Origin: Clostridia bacterium
Lineage (GTDB): Bacteria > Bacillota > Clostridia > TANB77 > CAG-508
Reading direction: 5' to 3'
NCBI GenBank assembly: GCA_900752335.1
Contig: CAADUZ010000007.1
Coordinates: 1 to 64,000, forward strand
Length of the DNA stretch: 64,000 nt
A model generated the notes under the pieces. It did no database searches and was not told the origin of the DNA. It saw nothing but the letters and a program-made list of their open reading frames with translations. This document shows, one piece after another, positions 34,512 through 42,391 of the stretch. Every line of letters starts with the position of its first letter. Within the stretch, counting starts at the first letter, position 1. The translations under genes and the position numbers were made by a program.

Positions 34512-35036
34512 TTAATTGTTTTCTTCATTCCATTGTTTTAGTTTTTCTTCTAATAGTTTAAAATCAACTGTATTTTTTATATATCCAGTATCAATATTTT
34601 TATTTTTTTGACTGTATACTGTCTTTGCATACTTTATAATTTTATTAGTATTATCATGTATATATCTTAATTCTCCCAATATTAATTCTTTATATTTTAA
34701 ATCTTTTTCCTCCGCTAGTATATATGGTTCTAATTCTGTTATTGGTACTGGTATCATGTTGCTTATTCTTAAAGTCCCATACAAACGTCCACCATCATGC
34801 ATTCTTATTATTGTTTTAGTATCATTTCTAATCGTTTTATTTTCTATATCTATGTAATCTGACTTTTTAGGAGATGACATTGGAATATAATAATTAAACT
34901 CATTTACAGTTAATACAATTCCTAGATACTTTCTTCCATGACTTCTATCTTCTTCTTTATTATCATAAATTTTACTATCAAATTGTCTTAAATATTTTAT
35001 GTATTTATCACTTATACTATATAAATTTAGTTTCAT
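34512..35036 (-). CDS. toxN: Type III toxin-antitoxin toxin, ToxN/AbiQ family endoribonuclease
   Basis: 174 residues, the usual size of ToxN/AbiQ/CptN toxins. YLGIVLTVNEFNYYIPMSSP at 37-56 is the family core strand-turn-strand with the conserved SSP(K), and YGTLRISNMIPVPITELEPY follows. The C-terminal helices are charged. These toxins cut cellular RNA and are held inactive by pseudoknotted antitoxin RNA made from tandem repeats. Such repeats lie just upstream, followed by a terminator, exactly as in known toxIN loci. GAGGAG precedes the ATG. Confidence 0.93.
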   Translation of the reverse strand: MKLNLYSISDKYIKYLRQFDSKIYDNKEEDRSHGRKYLGIVLTVNEFNYYIPMSSPKKSDYIDIENKTIRNDTKTIIRMHDGGRLYGTLRISNMIPVPITELEPYILAEEKDLKYKELILGELRYIHDNTNKIIKYAKTVYSQKNKNIDTGYIKNTVDFKLLEEKLKQWNEENN

Positions 35037-35056
35037 TTATTCTCCTCTCATAAAAT

Positions 35057-35089
35057 AAGAGAAGTATATCGCTTTGGATACCTTCTCTT
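35057..35089 (-). terminator. Terminator between antitoxin RNA and toxN
   Basis: AAGAGAAG (35057-35064) pairs with CTTCTCTT (35082-35089), extended inward by TAT/ATA, then ATTTTA on the minus strand. In studied type III systems a leaky terminator at this place sets the excess of antitoxin RNA over toxin mRNA. Confidence 0.85.
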
Positions 35090-35095
35090 GATTTT

Positions 35096-35212
35096 AACTT
35101 TCTCAATTATAAGGCTGTGAAACACCCGATTTATAACTTTCTCGATTATAAGGTTGTGAAACACCCGATTTATAACTTTCTCAATTATAAGGCTGTGAAA
35201 CACCACGATTTT
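35096..35212 (-). ncRNA. toxI: Type III antitoxin RNA (ToxI-type), three 39-nt tandem repeats
   Basis: Three direct copies of 39 nt start at 35096, 35135 and 35174 (35212 is the transcript-proximal end). Copies 1 and 3 are nearly identical, and copy 2 differs by two bases in the core. The spacing is exact, and no protein is encoded. Position, length and repeat number are those of ToxI-type RNAs that ToxN processes into units and that inhibit it. The promoter lies 10 nt before the first transcribed repeat. Confidence 0.93.
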
Positions 35213-35221
35213 CTTATATCT

Positions 35222-35251
35222 ATTATACTATCTGTATGTCTTGGCTGTCAA
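35222..35251 (-). promoter_or_regulatory. Promoter of the type III toxin-antitoxin operon
   Basis: On the minus strand -35 TTGACA (35251-35246), 18 nt, -10 TATAAT (35227-35222), both consensus. Transcription should begin about where the repeat array starts. Confidence 0.85.
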
Positions 35252-35308
35252 GCATATCATAATAAATATATTATATTCTATGCAGTTTTTTTATTTTTAC
35301 TACATAAT

Positions 35309-36502
35309 TTATTGTATCTCGTTTATATAAAGCTGGATGCGAAATGAATGGCTGGAGTAGGCACCGCTCGTAATGACGTAGTAACGACAAGCTGCATAAA
35401 CATAGTCATAGTCGCATTCACCACCTCTGCAAACACAAGGATAACTAACACCATTATGAATACCGCTAGAGTATTCTGTTGTCCATTCATAGCAATTACC
35501 TAGTAAATCCTGTACATTTGAATAATTATCTGCTTCATATTCTCCTGTTTTTGTTTTATTATTTGTACCTATATTTCCATAACTACTATCTGTTGTTGTT
35601 GCCAATAAATAACCTTCTTCATTTGTTTGACATATAAAGTTTAATGCTGTGTCCCGTGCATAACTACTTATTAACTCACTTGTTACAAATTCATTTCCGT
35701 TATACATTGCCTCTGCTTGTTGTTTTGCCTCATCTCTTGTTACATATACATATGGATATTTATTTGCTTGCACTAATGGTGTAGTTAATGGGTCTGTTTT
35801 TGCTGTTCTTTCTATTTCAGTTCCTGATTCATAGCGACCTATATAAAAGCCCTTATTTGTTGTGCTACTAGTTTTAAATGCATCTATCTGGTCTTTTGCT
35901 ACTGAATTAGTATTTCCTTCACCATAGTAATATTCATTTTCTGTTTCTGCGTTTGGACCAGCTATTGCATCATCTCCATTTACTAGTGTTGAACCACTTT
36001 CTGTAAAAGTTCTTCTACTTAATTCATTCGTTAACTTTCCCGTAGAACTTATTGTAGTTGATACATTATATTCTCCTACTGGTATCCATACAAATTGGTT
36101 TCCATTATCGTCTTCTATTACTATTCCTTCTTCTACCTTTGTTCCACTATCTTCTGCTATATTAAATCCTCCTGGAACTGTTACTGAATTATCTAAATCG
36201 TCTGTTATTGTTGTTGTATCTTCAAATGGTGTTCCATTATCTCTTGCCTCTTCTACTTCGCTTTTTTCTTCTGGCGTATTTGTTGTACCTGTTCCCGCAA
36301 GCACACCATTTATGAACTCTTCTGCTCCTTTTAATTCGTCTTGTTCTTCTTTTTGTGCTTGCTCTGTTAACGTTTTTCCTTCTTGTGCCCTTTGAATTAA
36401 GCCACCTTCTCCAAACACTAATGTTATTGTTACTGTTGCTAGAATTATTAGTATAATAACTGTTATTACTAACGCAATTAAGGTTATACCCTTTTCTTTC
36501 AT
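35309..36502 (-). CDS. Pseudopilin-like protein fused to an FGE/C-type-lectin fold domain, candidate DGR target
   Basis: 397 residues. GITLIALVITVIILIILATV at 5-24 is a prepilin N-terminal helix, and EGGLIQRAQEGKTLTEQAQK follows as in the pseudopilin-like gene at 24854-25435. An acidic spacer leads to an SUMF1/FGE-like domain (FVWIPVGEYNV, KGFYIGRYESG, YVTRDEAKQQAEAMY, VQDLLGNCYEWTTEYSS, ending SHSFRIQLYI). The C-terminal 30 codons have a different base pattern from the rest, described in the findings. RBS GAAGGAGG is strong. It is probably anchored or assembled at the cell surface for binding. Confidence 0.85.
   Translation of the reverse strand: MKEKGITLIALVITVIILIILATVTITLVFGEGGLIQRAQEGKTLTEQAQKEEQDELKGAEEFINGVLAGTGTTNTPEEKSEVEEARDNGTPFEDTTTITDDLDNSVTVPGGFNIAEDSGTKVEEGIVIEDDNGNQFVWIPVGEYNVSTTISSTGKLTNELSRRTFTESGSTLVNGDDAIAGPNAETENEYYYGEGNTNSVAKDQIDAFKTSSTTNKGFYIGRYESGTEIERTAKTDPLTTPLVQANKYPYVYVTRDEAKQQAEAMYNGNEFVTSELISSYARDTALNFICQTNEEGYLLATTTDSSYGNIGTNNKTKTGEYEADNYSNVQDLLGNCYEWTTEYSSGIHNGVSYPCVCRGGECDYDYVYAACRYYVITSGAYSSHSFRIQLYINEIQ
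35330..35431 (-). other. Candidate variable region of a diversity-generating retroelement target
   Basis: Read on the minus strand, 21 of the 23 codons from 35416 to 35348 end in C or T, and 11 of them end in C, which is rare in this AT-rich genome. The block lies between RGG and SFRI of the C-type-lectin fold, where DGR target proteins vary. All these codons could arise from AAC or AAT by adenine mutagenesis. No reverse transcriptase or template is inside the window. Confidence 0.5.
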
Positions 36503-36645
36503 TTTGCTTTTTCCTCCTTCATATGTACTTTTCCTTTTAATTTTGTCCTTTTTGCTACTTTTTATTCATCTTGTTTTGGCTCTGTTCTACTCTCTTTTAA
36601 TTTGTAGTTTTTTGCATATTTTGCCGTTCTATATTTTCGTATCCG

Positions 36646-36668
36646 TTTTAAAACAAGTTGTTTTAAAA
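36646..36668. promoter_or_regulatory. Perfect 11-1-11 palindrome between divergent genes
   Basis: TTTTAAAACAA (36646-36656) and TTGTTTTAAAA (36658-36668) are perfect inverted repeats around one G, in the gap between the pseudopilin-FGE gene and traX. It could be an operator for a dimeric repressor. The rest of this gap (36503-36780) is featureless AT-rich sequence. Confidence 0.5.
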
Positions 36669-36780
36669 GTCAATATAACATTTTGTTTTATTGCATGTTT
36701 TTATTTACAACTTTACATATATGTGTTAAAAATATATATGAAAGTTTTGAATTATCTTAAAAAGTTTATAGGAGATTTTT

Positions 36781-37554
36781 ATGACAAGTTTTGCTTTGAA
36801 AATAATTGCATTAATTACAATGTTTATAGACCATTCTGGTTATGCTATAATGGGACATTTTAGTTTTTTTAATTATATAGGTAGAATTGCTTTCCCTATT
36901 TTTGCTTTTCAAATTAGTGAAGGATATAAACATACAAAGAATTTAAAAAAATATTTCTTGCGTCTTGGGTTATTTGCTTTAATTTCACAAGTTTCTTTTT
37001 CTTTGTTTTTATTAAAGTACCATAGTAGTCCTTTTGGTTTGAATATATTTTTCACGTTATTTTTAGGACTTCTAGCTATATATTTATATGATTATGTAGT
37101 TAAAATTTTTGTGAGCAGTGCCAATAAGGACGAAACTAAAAATAACAACAATGTTGGTTTGGATAATAGGACTGCCGTTATTAGTAAAGGTGAAAAAAAT
37201 AAATTTATATATTTAGGAAAATTTATTGGCATAGTTATTGCTTTATTAATTGCATATATAGCTGAATTAACTAATTGTGATTATGGTTTCTGGGGTGTGT
37301 TAGTAGTATTTATGTTTTATATATTTAATGGTAAAAAATTACTAACAGCACTTGCTTTCTTTGCTCTATGTGCTATTAAATATATTCCGCAATTTATTTC
37401 TAGCGGATATATTTATATATATCTTATACTTGGTATATGCACATTTTTGCCTATATTATTTATTAGTTTATATAATGGTAAGCAAGGTCCTAAAATAAAG
37501 TATTTGTTATATGTATTTTACCCTGTGCATCTATTGATTTTGGCACTAATTTAA
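36781..37554 (+). CDS. TraX family membrane protein (acetyltransferase-like)
   Basis: 257 residues. ALKIIALITMFIDHSGYAIM and NYIGRIAFPIFAFQISEGYK are the conserved start of the TraX/acyltransferase 3-related family, and TKNLKKYFLRLGLFALISQV follows. About eight hydrophobic helices span the protein, with a charged insertion at 108-140. In F plasmid TraX N-acetylates pilin. Chromosomal copies may acylate other surface molecules. The ATG follows ATAGGAGA. Its position beside a pilin-like gene is suggestive only, since the two are divergent. Confidence 0.88.
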   Translation: MTSFALKIIALITMFIDHSGYAIMGHFSFFNYIGRIAFPIFAFQISEGYKHTKNLKKYFLRLGLFALISQVSFSLFLLKYHSSPFGLNIFFTLFLGLLAIYLYDYVVKIFVSSANKDETKNNNNVGLDNRTAVISKGEKNKFIYLGKFIGIVIALLIAYIAELTNCDYGFWGVLVVFMFYIFNGKKLLTALAFFALCAIKYIPQFISSGYIYIYLILGICTFLPILFISLYNGKQGPKIKYLLYVFYPVHLLILALI

Positions 37555-37560
37555 TTAATT

Positions 37561-37622
37561 TGGAACAAGGGGACGTACATTTTGTTTCAAAAATGGAACA
37601 AAGTGTGTGTCCCCTTGTTCCA
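37561..37622. repeat. Dispersed palindromic repeat, family B
   Basis: TGGAACAAGGGGAC (37561-37574) and GTCCCCTTGTTCCA (37609-37622) are perfect 14-nt inverted arms. The 34-nt interior is itself nearly self-complementary, so the whole 62 bp can fold as a long stem-loop. It lies between two convergent genes and may also stop transcription. Confidence 0.8.
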
Positions 37623-37632
37623 TTCTTGGATT

Positions 37633-38832
37633 TTATTTATTTAATTCTTCTATTGCTCTTTTTAGCTGTGTGTCATTTTCTCTTGTTAGTTCTTCTATTC
37701 CTTCTGGTAATTCTACTGTAATGTCTGGCTCTATTCCTATTTTATTTATTTTGTTTCTATTTGGTGTACAGTATTCTTCTGTTGTTATTTTTATTCCGCT
37801 TCCATCTGCTAATCTCATTAATGACTGTATAACACCTTTTCCATATGTTTTTGTTCCTATTATTGTTGCTTTTCCATTATCTTTTAATGCTCCCGCAAAT
37901 ATTTCTGATGCACTTGCTGAAGTTTCATTTACTAGTACTACTACTGGTATGTCTATTATTGGATTTTTACTTGATTTTGTTATTTCTTCATTTCCATGTT
38001 TATCTGTTTCTATTAATAGTGTGCTGGCTTTGTCACATATCATTTCTAACATGTCTATTGCTTCGTCAACAACACCACCGCCATTGCTACGTATGTCTAT
38101 TATTAATGAGGTTGCCCCTTGCTTCTTTAATGCTTCATAGTTTTCTTTAAATTCTTCTGCTGTTCCGCCGTCAAAGTCTAATACTTGTATGTATGCTATA
38201 TTATTTTCTAGCATTTCTGATTTTATGTGGCTTACTTCTATTCGTTTTCTTTCAACCTCTAAATCTATTTTTTCTTCTCCACGAGTTATCTCTAGTTGTA
38301 CTGTTGTTCCCTCTTCTCCTTTTATTTCGTTTGATAAATCTGATACTGTTTCTGGTGTTAGTTCTTTTCCATTTACTTTTGTTATCATATCTCCTGCTTG
38401 TATTCCCTTTTCTAATGCTGGAGAACCATCCATAACACTTACCACTTCAATAGTACCTTCTTCATAGTTTACTATCATATATATTCCAATTCCCACATAA
38501 TTTCCTACTGCTGCATCGTATTGGTCGTCCATTTCTTCTTTAGTGTAGTATACTGTGTATTCGTCCCCAACACCTGCTACATAGCCTTTTATTGCAGTTT
38601 CTAACATTTGCTCGTCGTCTAATTCCCCTATATATTCGTCTTGTAGCAATGTTCGTATATACGCAAGGGTTGTTTCTATTCCCGTTGTTCCATCTCCTTC
38701 TGCAATTTTTTCTACACTTGATTTTGCAGTTATCCTTTCTGTAACAACCACTGCTGTTAATAGTGAAGATACTAATGCAGTTATTACAACAAGCATTATT
38801 ACTTTATAAATTTTCTCGCTTTTTTCACTCAT
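37633..38832 (-). CDS. ctpA: S41 family C-terminal processing peptidase (CtpA-like)
   Basis: 399 residues. An N-terminal membrane anchor (VIMLVVITALVSSLLTAVVV) is followed by the tail-binding helices, a PDZ domain (GIGIYMIVNYEEGTIEVVSV) and the protease core. NETSASASEIFAGALKD holds the nucleophile Ser, and GTKTYGKGVIQSL the catalytic Lys. CtpA-type proteases clip envelope proteins, including cell-wall hydrolase regulators. It lies just downstream of two M23 peptidases and ftsEX, a conserved Clostridia order. The ATG follows AAAGGAAA. Confidence 0.94.
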   Translation of the reverse strand: MSEKSEKIYKVIMLVVITALVSSLLTAVVVTERITAKSSVEKIAEGDGTTGIETTLAYIRTLLQDEYIGELDDEQMLETAIKGYVAGVGDEYTVYYTKEEMDDQYDAAVGNYVGIGIYMIVNYEEGTIEVVSVMDGSPALEKGIQAGDMITKVNGKELTPETVSDLSNEIKGEEGTTVQLEITRGEEKIDLEVERKRIEVSHIKSEMLENNIAYIQVLDFDGGTAEEFKENYEALKKQGATSLIIDIRSNGGGVVDEAIDMLEMICDKASTLLIETDKHGNEEITKSSKNPIIDIPVVVLVNETSASASEIFAGALKDNGKATIIGTKTYGKGVIQSLMRLADGSGIKITTEEYCTPNRNKINKIGIEPDITVELPEGIEELTRENDTQLKRAIEELNK

Positions 38833-38902
38833 TAATAAATCATTTCCTTTCTTTTGGCTTTTCCAATGTATTACATATATATGTATAATTAACTAGTTAT
38901 AT

Positions 38903-38936
38903 GAGATTGCTAAAAATCTAGCAATCTCATTTTTTC
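38903..38936 (+). terminator. Perfect hairpin with T-run on the plus strand
   Basis: GAGATTGCTA (38903-38912) pairs perfectly with TAGCAATCTC (38919-38928) and is followed by six T on the plus strand, though the flanking genes are on the minus strand. It may end the envC-like transcript in reverse or stop an antisense RNA. Confidence 0.6.
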
Positions 38937-39019
38937 CCACTTTTATTTGCATTTATTTATTATTTATTAATTTGGCTTTAGTTTTATATTTGTTATTTTC
39001 TTATCTTTATACTATTTTT

Positions 39020-40222
39020 TTACGTTGTTGGCGCTTTTACAAATTGCCATGGACTTGTACAGCTGCCATTTACTCTTACTTCAAAGTGTAAATGTGGTCC
39101 TGTTGAATTTCCTGTTGAGCCTACTTCCATTATTGTTTCGCCTTTTTTTACTTTTTTGTTTACAGAAGTTAATATTTTGTTTCCATGACCGTATAGTGTA
39201 ACAACACCTTCGCCATGATTTATCATTACACAGTTGCCATATCCACCAAGCCATCCTGCATATGTAACTACCCCATCTGCTGCAGCAACTACTGGCGTTC
39301 CTGTTGGTGTATTTCCTATATCTATTCCAGTATGTTCTTTTATTACACCTTGTATAGGGTGCTCTCTTACACCATAGTCTGAAGTTATTACTGTACCGCT
39401 TATAGCAACTGGCCATAGCATTTCGCCACCTGTATATTGTATATCTGGGTTTATTACATTTGTTGCAAGTAATATTTGTCTTTCTATCTCTGCTTGGTCA
39501 TTTTTATATTCTGTAATTTGCTCCTGCAACTTTTTCTCGTCTGCTGATAATTCATTTATGTAACTTTTTTGCAATGTTTGCATATTGCTTAAAACTATTG
39601 TTGTTTGCTCGTTTTTTGCTTTTACAATTTTTATTTCTGCTTGTTCATTTTCAAGCTTTTGCTTTGTTTGTTCTATGTTATTTTTTTCTTGTTCTACTTC
39701 ATTTATTAAAATACTATCATATTCTGCTACTTCTTGTATTATGTAGTAACGTGATATAAATTCTGTTATGCTTTTTGATTTTAGTAGTACGTCCAAGTAC
39801 TGGGTATCTCCCGCTTCATACATAGCTACTAATCTTCTTGCCAACATATCACTTTTTTCTTCATAATTCTGTGAAGCAATTTGTAACTTTGCCGTAGATT
39901 CGTCTATCGATTTTTGCAATGTATCCATCTTTTCGCCAAGTTCTGCTACTTCTTTTTTGTATTTTAGTATTTTATCTTCTGTTTCTTGAACTTTTAACAT
40001 TGTATCAGACATTTCGCCTTGAACATATTCAAGTTCTATATTTGCTTCTTTTAATTTATCTTCTACCTCTTCTTTTTGTTTTTCTAGTTCATCTGTTATA
40101 TTATTAGTTACACTATTTGTTATTTCATTTGTTACGGAATCATTAGCAAATACAAAAACACAGAAATATTGTAATATTAAGAATATTAATATTAGAGAAA
40201 CTATTTTCTTTTTCATATTCAC
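39020..40222 (-). CDS. M23 peptidoglycan endopeptidase with coiled coil (EnvC/PcsB-like)
   Basis: 400 residues. A signal peptide (IVSLILIFLILQYFCVFVFA) precedes a coiled coil of about 230 residues rich in Glu, Lys and Gln. The LytM domain keeps the zinc site: HTGIDIGNTPTGT, and GSTGNSTGPHLHFEVRVNG with HLH. Proteins of this layout are activated by FtsEX to cut septal peptidoglycan. The domain keeps its catalytic His residues, so it is probably an active enzyme rather than a pseudo-LytM activator. Confidence 0.9.
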   Translation of the reverse strand: MNMKKKIVSLILIFLILQYFCVFVFANDSVTNEITNSVTNNITDELEKQKEEVEDKLKEANIELEYVQGEMSDTMLKVQETEDKILKYKKEVAELGEKMDTLQKSIDESTAKLQIASQNYEEKSDMLARRLVAMYEAGDTQYLDVLLKSKSITEFISRYYIIQEVAEYDSILINEVEQEKNNIEQTKQKLENEQAEIKIVKAKNEQTTIVLSNMQTLQKSYINELSADEKKLQEQITEYKNDQAEIERQILLATNVINPDIQYTGGEMLWPVAISGTVITSDYGVREHPIQGVIKEHTGIDIGNTPTGTPVVAAADGVVTYAGWLGGYGNCVMINHGEGVVTLYGHGNKILTSVNKKVKKGETIMEVGSTGNSTGPHLHFEVRVNGSCTSPWQFVKAPTT

Positions 40223-40246
40223 TAATTCCTTTCTATAATTTTTCTA

Positions 40247-41395
40247 TTAATATAATGTTGGGTGTGAAGTATATTGTAATGGATCTACTCTACAGTCTAG
40301 GCTTAATCCTCCAATGTATACTTCAAAGTGTAAGTGTGGTCCTGTTGAGTTTCCAGTGTTTCCTGAAACTGCTATTTGCTGTCCACGTGATACTGTATCT
40401 CCTGCACTTACATTAAATGAATCTAAATGTCCATATGCTGTATAGTATCCATTTCCATGGTCTATTTCTATGTAATTTCCATATCCACTCATCCAGCCTG
40501 CACTAACGATTACACCATCTGCTGCTGAATAAACAGGTTCATATGACACACCTATATCCACTGCACCATGGTTTGTTGATGCTCCTGGTAATGGTGCTGG
40601 ACGTTGTCCAAAGAATGAAGTTATTATATTATATCCATATGAACTTGAAGATAGTGGCCAACTTAATACTCCATCAAAGCTTCCTTCGTAGTAGTAGTCG
40701 TTGTTACTTTGAGCACTTTGTCTTTTTGCTTCTTCTATTTGCTCTTCAAATTCGTCTATTTGTGCTTGCAATTCTTGCTCTTCTGCAGATAATTCGTCTA
40801 CTTTTGATTCTTTCTCTAGCTTTGCAACTTCCAAGCTTGCACTTTTTTCTTCTACTTCTTGTTTAGAACTATCTACTTCTTCTTTTTCCTCTTCTAGCTC
40901 TTTCTTTTTATTCTCTGTTTCTGTTTGTTTTGTTTTTATAGAGTCTATTACAGATTGGTCTGCTTCTGCAATTTCTTCTATTCTGTAGTAGTTAGATATT
41001 AATGAAGTAATATCTTCTGAACCTAAAAGTGCATCTAAATATGTAGTTTGTCCTCTTTCATATATAGCTACTAGTCTTTCTATTAATAAAGCTTCTTTTT
41101 CGTCTATTTCTTTTTCTAATTCTTTAATTGCTTCTTCATTTTCTTTAATAGATTCTTCTAAAGAATCTATTTTGTTATTTAGTTTTTCTATTTCTGCTTC
41201 ATATTTATTTATTTGAACATTTAGTTCACTAATTTCGTCTAATACTGAATTTTTCTCTGCTGTAACCTCATCCATTTGCGCTTCTGTTTCATCTTTTTGG
41301 TCTTGCAATTCTCCTACACTTGCTGCAAATGAACTTACTGTACATATTCCTAATACACAAAGAATTAAAATTATGGACACTATCTTTTTTATCAT
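40247..41395 (-). CDS. M23 peptidoglycan endopeptidase with coiled coil, tandem paralogue
   Basis: 382 residues. A signal peptide ending near SSFAASVGE is followed by a coiled coil (QDQKDETEAQMDEVTAEKNS onward) of about 220 residues. The LytM domain has NHGAVDIGVSYEPV, HGNGYYTAYGHLDSF and GNTGNSTGPHLHFEVYIGG, so all metal and catalytic His are intact. It precedes the other M23 gene by 24 nt and follows ftsX on the same strand. Both paralogues may be FtsX partners with different roles. Confidence 0.9.
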   Translation of the reverse strand: MIKKIVSIILILCVLGICTVSSFAASVGELQDQKDETEAQMDEVTAEKNSVLDEISELNVQINKYEAEIEKLNNKIDSLEESIKENEEAIKELEKEIDEKEALLIERLVAIYERGQTTYLDALLGSEDITSLISNYYRIEEIAEADQSVIDSIKTKQTETENKKKELEEEKEEVDSSKQEVEEKSASLEVAKLEKESKVDELSAEEQELQAQIDEFEEQIEEAKRQSAQSNNDYYYEGSFDGVLSWPLSSSSYGYNIITSFFGQRPAPLPGASTNHGAVDIGVSYEPVYSAADGVIVSAGWMSGYGNYIEIDHGNGYYTAYGHLDSFNVSAGDTVSRGQQIAVSGNTGNSTGPHLHFEVYIGGLSLDCRVDPLQYTSHPTLY

Positions 41396-41482
41396 AAGAT
41401 TTTCTCTCCTTTTTATTTATCTTATAAATTTAATGTTATTAGCTTTTCGCTTTATCATTTGTTTAATTTATAAATATATTTT

Positions 41483-42391
41483 TTACACTTCTAGGTATTT
41501 TCTCATTGATATTGCACTACCTATAGTACCTATACCAATTCCCATAACTATATATACTGTAAGCAATGTTGAAAGCATATCAGAGAATGTTAGTAAATTT
41601 AAATCTAATGTAGCCATTGTGCCACCGTTTGTCATGCCACCTGCTATAAAGTTATATGTAAATCCTAGTACAACAACTGTTATAAGTGCCGCTATAATAC
41701 CTATTAAAATACCTTCTACCATGAATGGCCATCTTATAAATCCATTAGTTGCACCTACATATTTCATAATAGATATTTCTTTTCTTCTTGCATGAACTGT
41801 AAGTTTTATTGTATTTGCTATAATGAATATTGAAATAAGTATTAGTAGTACTAAAATAACACCGGTTGCAGTTCTTATTCCATTTGCTATATCAACAAGT
41901 TTGTTTATTGTGTCGTTTCCAACTGTAATACTTGCAACATTTTCGAATGTATTAATTTGTTCCTCTACCTCGTCGCTTTTAGTTAAATCTGTTAGAGTTA
42001 TTACATACGAAGCTTTAAAAGGATTTTCTTCTCCTGAATATGGATCTAATAATGAAGAATCTTCTCCAAGCCATGATTTCATATCATTTAAAGCTTGCTC
42101 TTGTGATACATATTCTATTGTATTTACATATTGAATTGCTTTTATTTTTGTTTCTAACTCTTTTTCCTGTTCTGCTGTAGCATCAGGATTTATAAATATT
42201 TGCATTGCTTGGTCTGACTGCACTTGTTCTATAATATAATTTACGTTTTCTCCTATTAAAAAGAAGATTCCAAATATAAACATTGTAGCACACATGATAA
42301 TTAATGATGCCGCTGTTGATTTTTTATTCTTAAAAAAGTTTCTAAAACCTTCTCCTATTAAATAACCAAAAATACTATACTTCACTATCAT
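41483..42391 (-). CDS. ftsX: Cell division permease-like protein FtsX
   Basis: 302 residues from the ATG at 42391, which follows AAAGGTGGG. A start 18 nt upstream is less well placed. Helix 1 (AASLIIMCATMFIFGIFFLI), a large outer loop (FINPDATAEQEKELETKIKA, SYVITLTDLTKSDEVEEQIN), and three further C-terminal helices form the FtsX topology. It carries ATP-driven conformational changes from FtsE to hydrolases outside. It overlaps ftsE by 17 nt. Confidence 0.95.
   Translation of the reverse strand: MIVKYSIFGYLIGEGFRNFFKNKKSTAASLIIMCATMFIFGIFFLIGENVNYIIEQVQSDQAMQIFINPDATAEQEKELETKIKAIQYVNTIEYVSQEQALNDMKSWLGEDSSLLDPYSGEENPFKASYVITLTDLTKSDEVEEQINTFENVASITVGNDTINKLVDIANGIRTATGVILVLLILISIFIIANTIKLTVHARRKEISIMKYVGATNGFIRWPFMVEGILIGIIAALITVVVLGFTYNFIAGGMTNGGTMATLDLNLLTFSDMLSTLLTVYIVMGIGIGTIGSAISMRKYLEV

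Noticed and set aside
35096..35212. Repeat array as a CRISPR
   Set aside because: The units are adjacent with no spacers, and they sit between a promoter and a ToxN gene, so they are antitoxin RNA repeats.
36504..36863. 119-codon plus-strand ORF upstream of traX
   Set aside because: It is a Leu/Phe/Tyr-rich AT artefact that overlaps traX in another frame and has no RBS.
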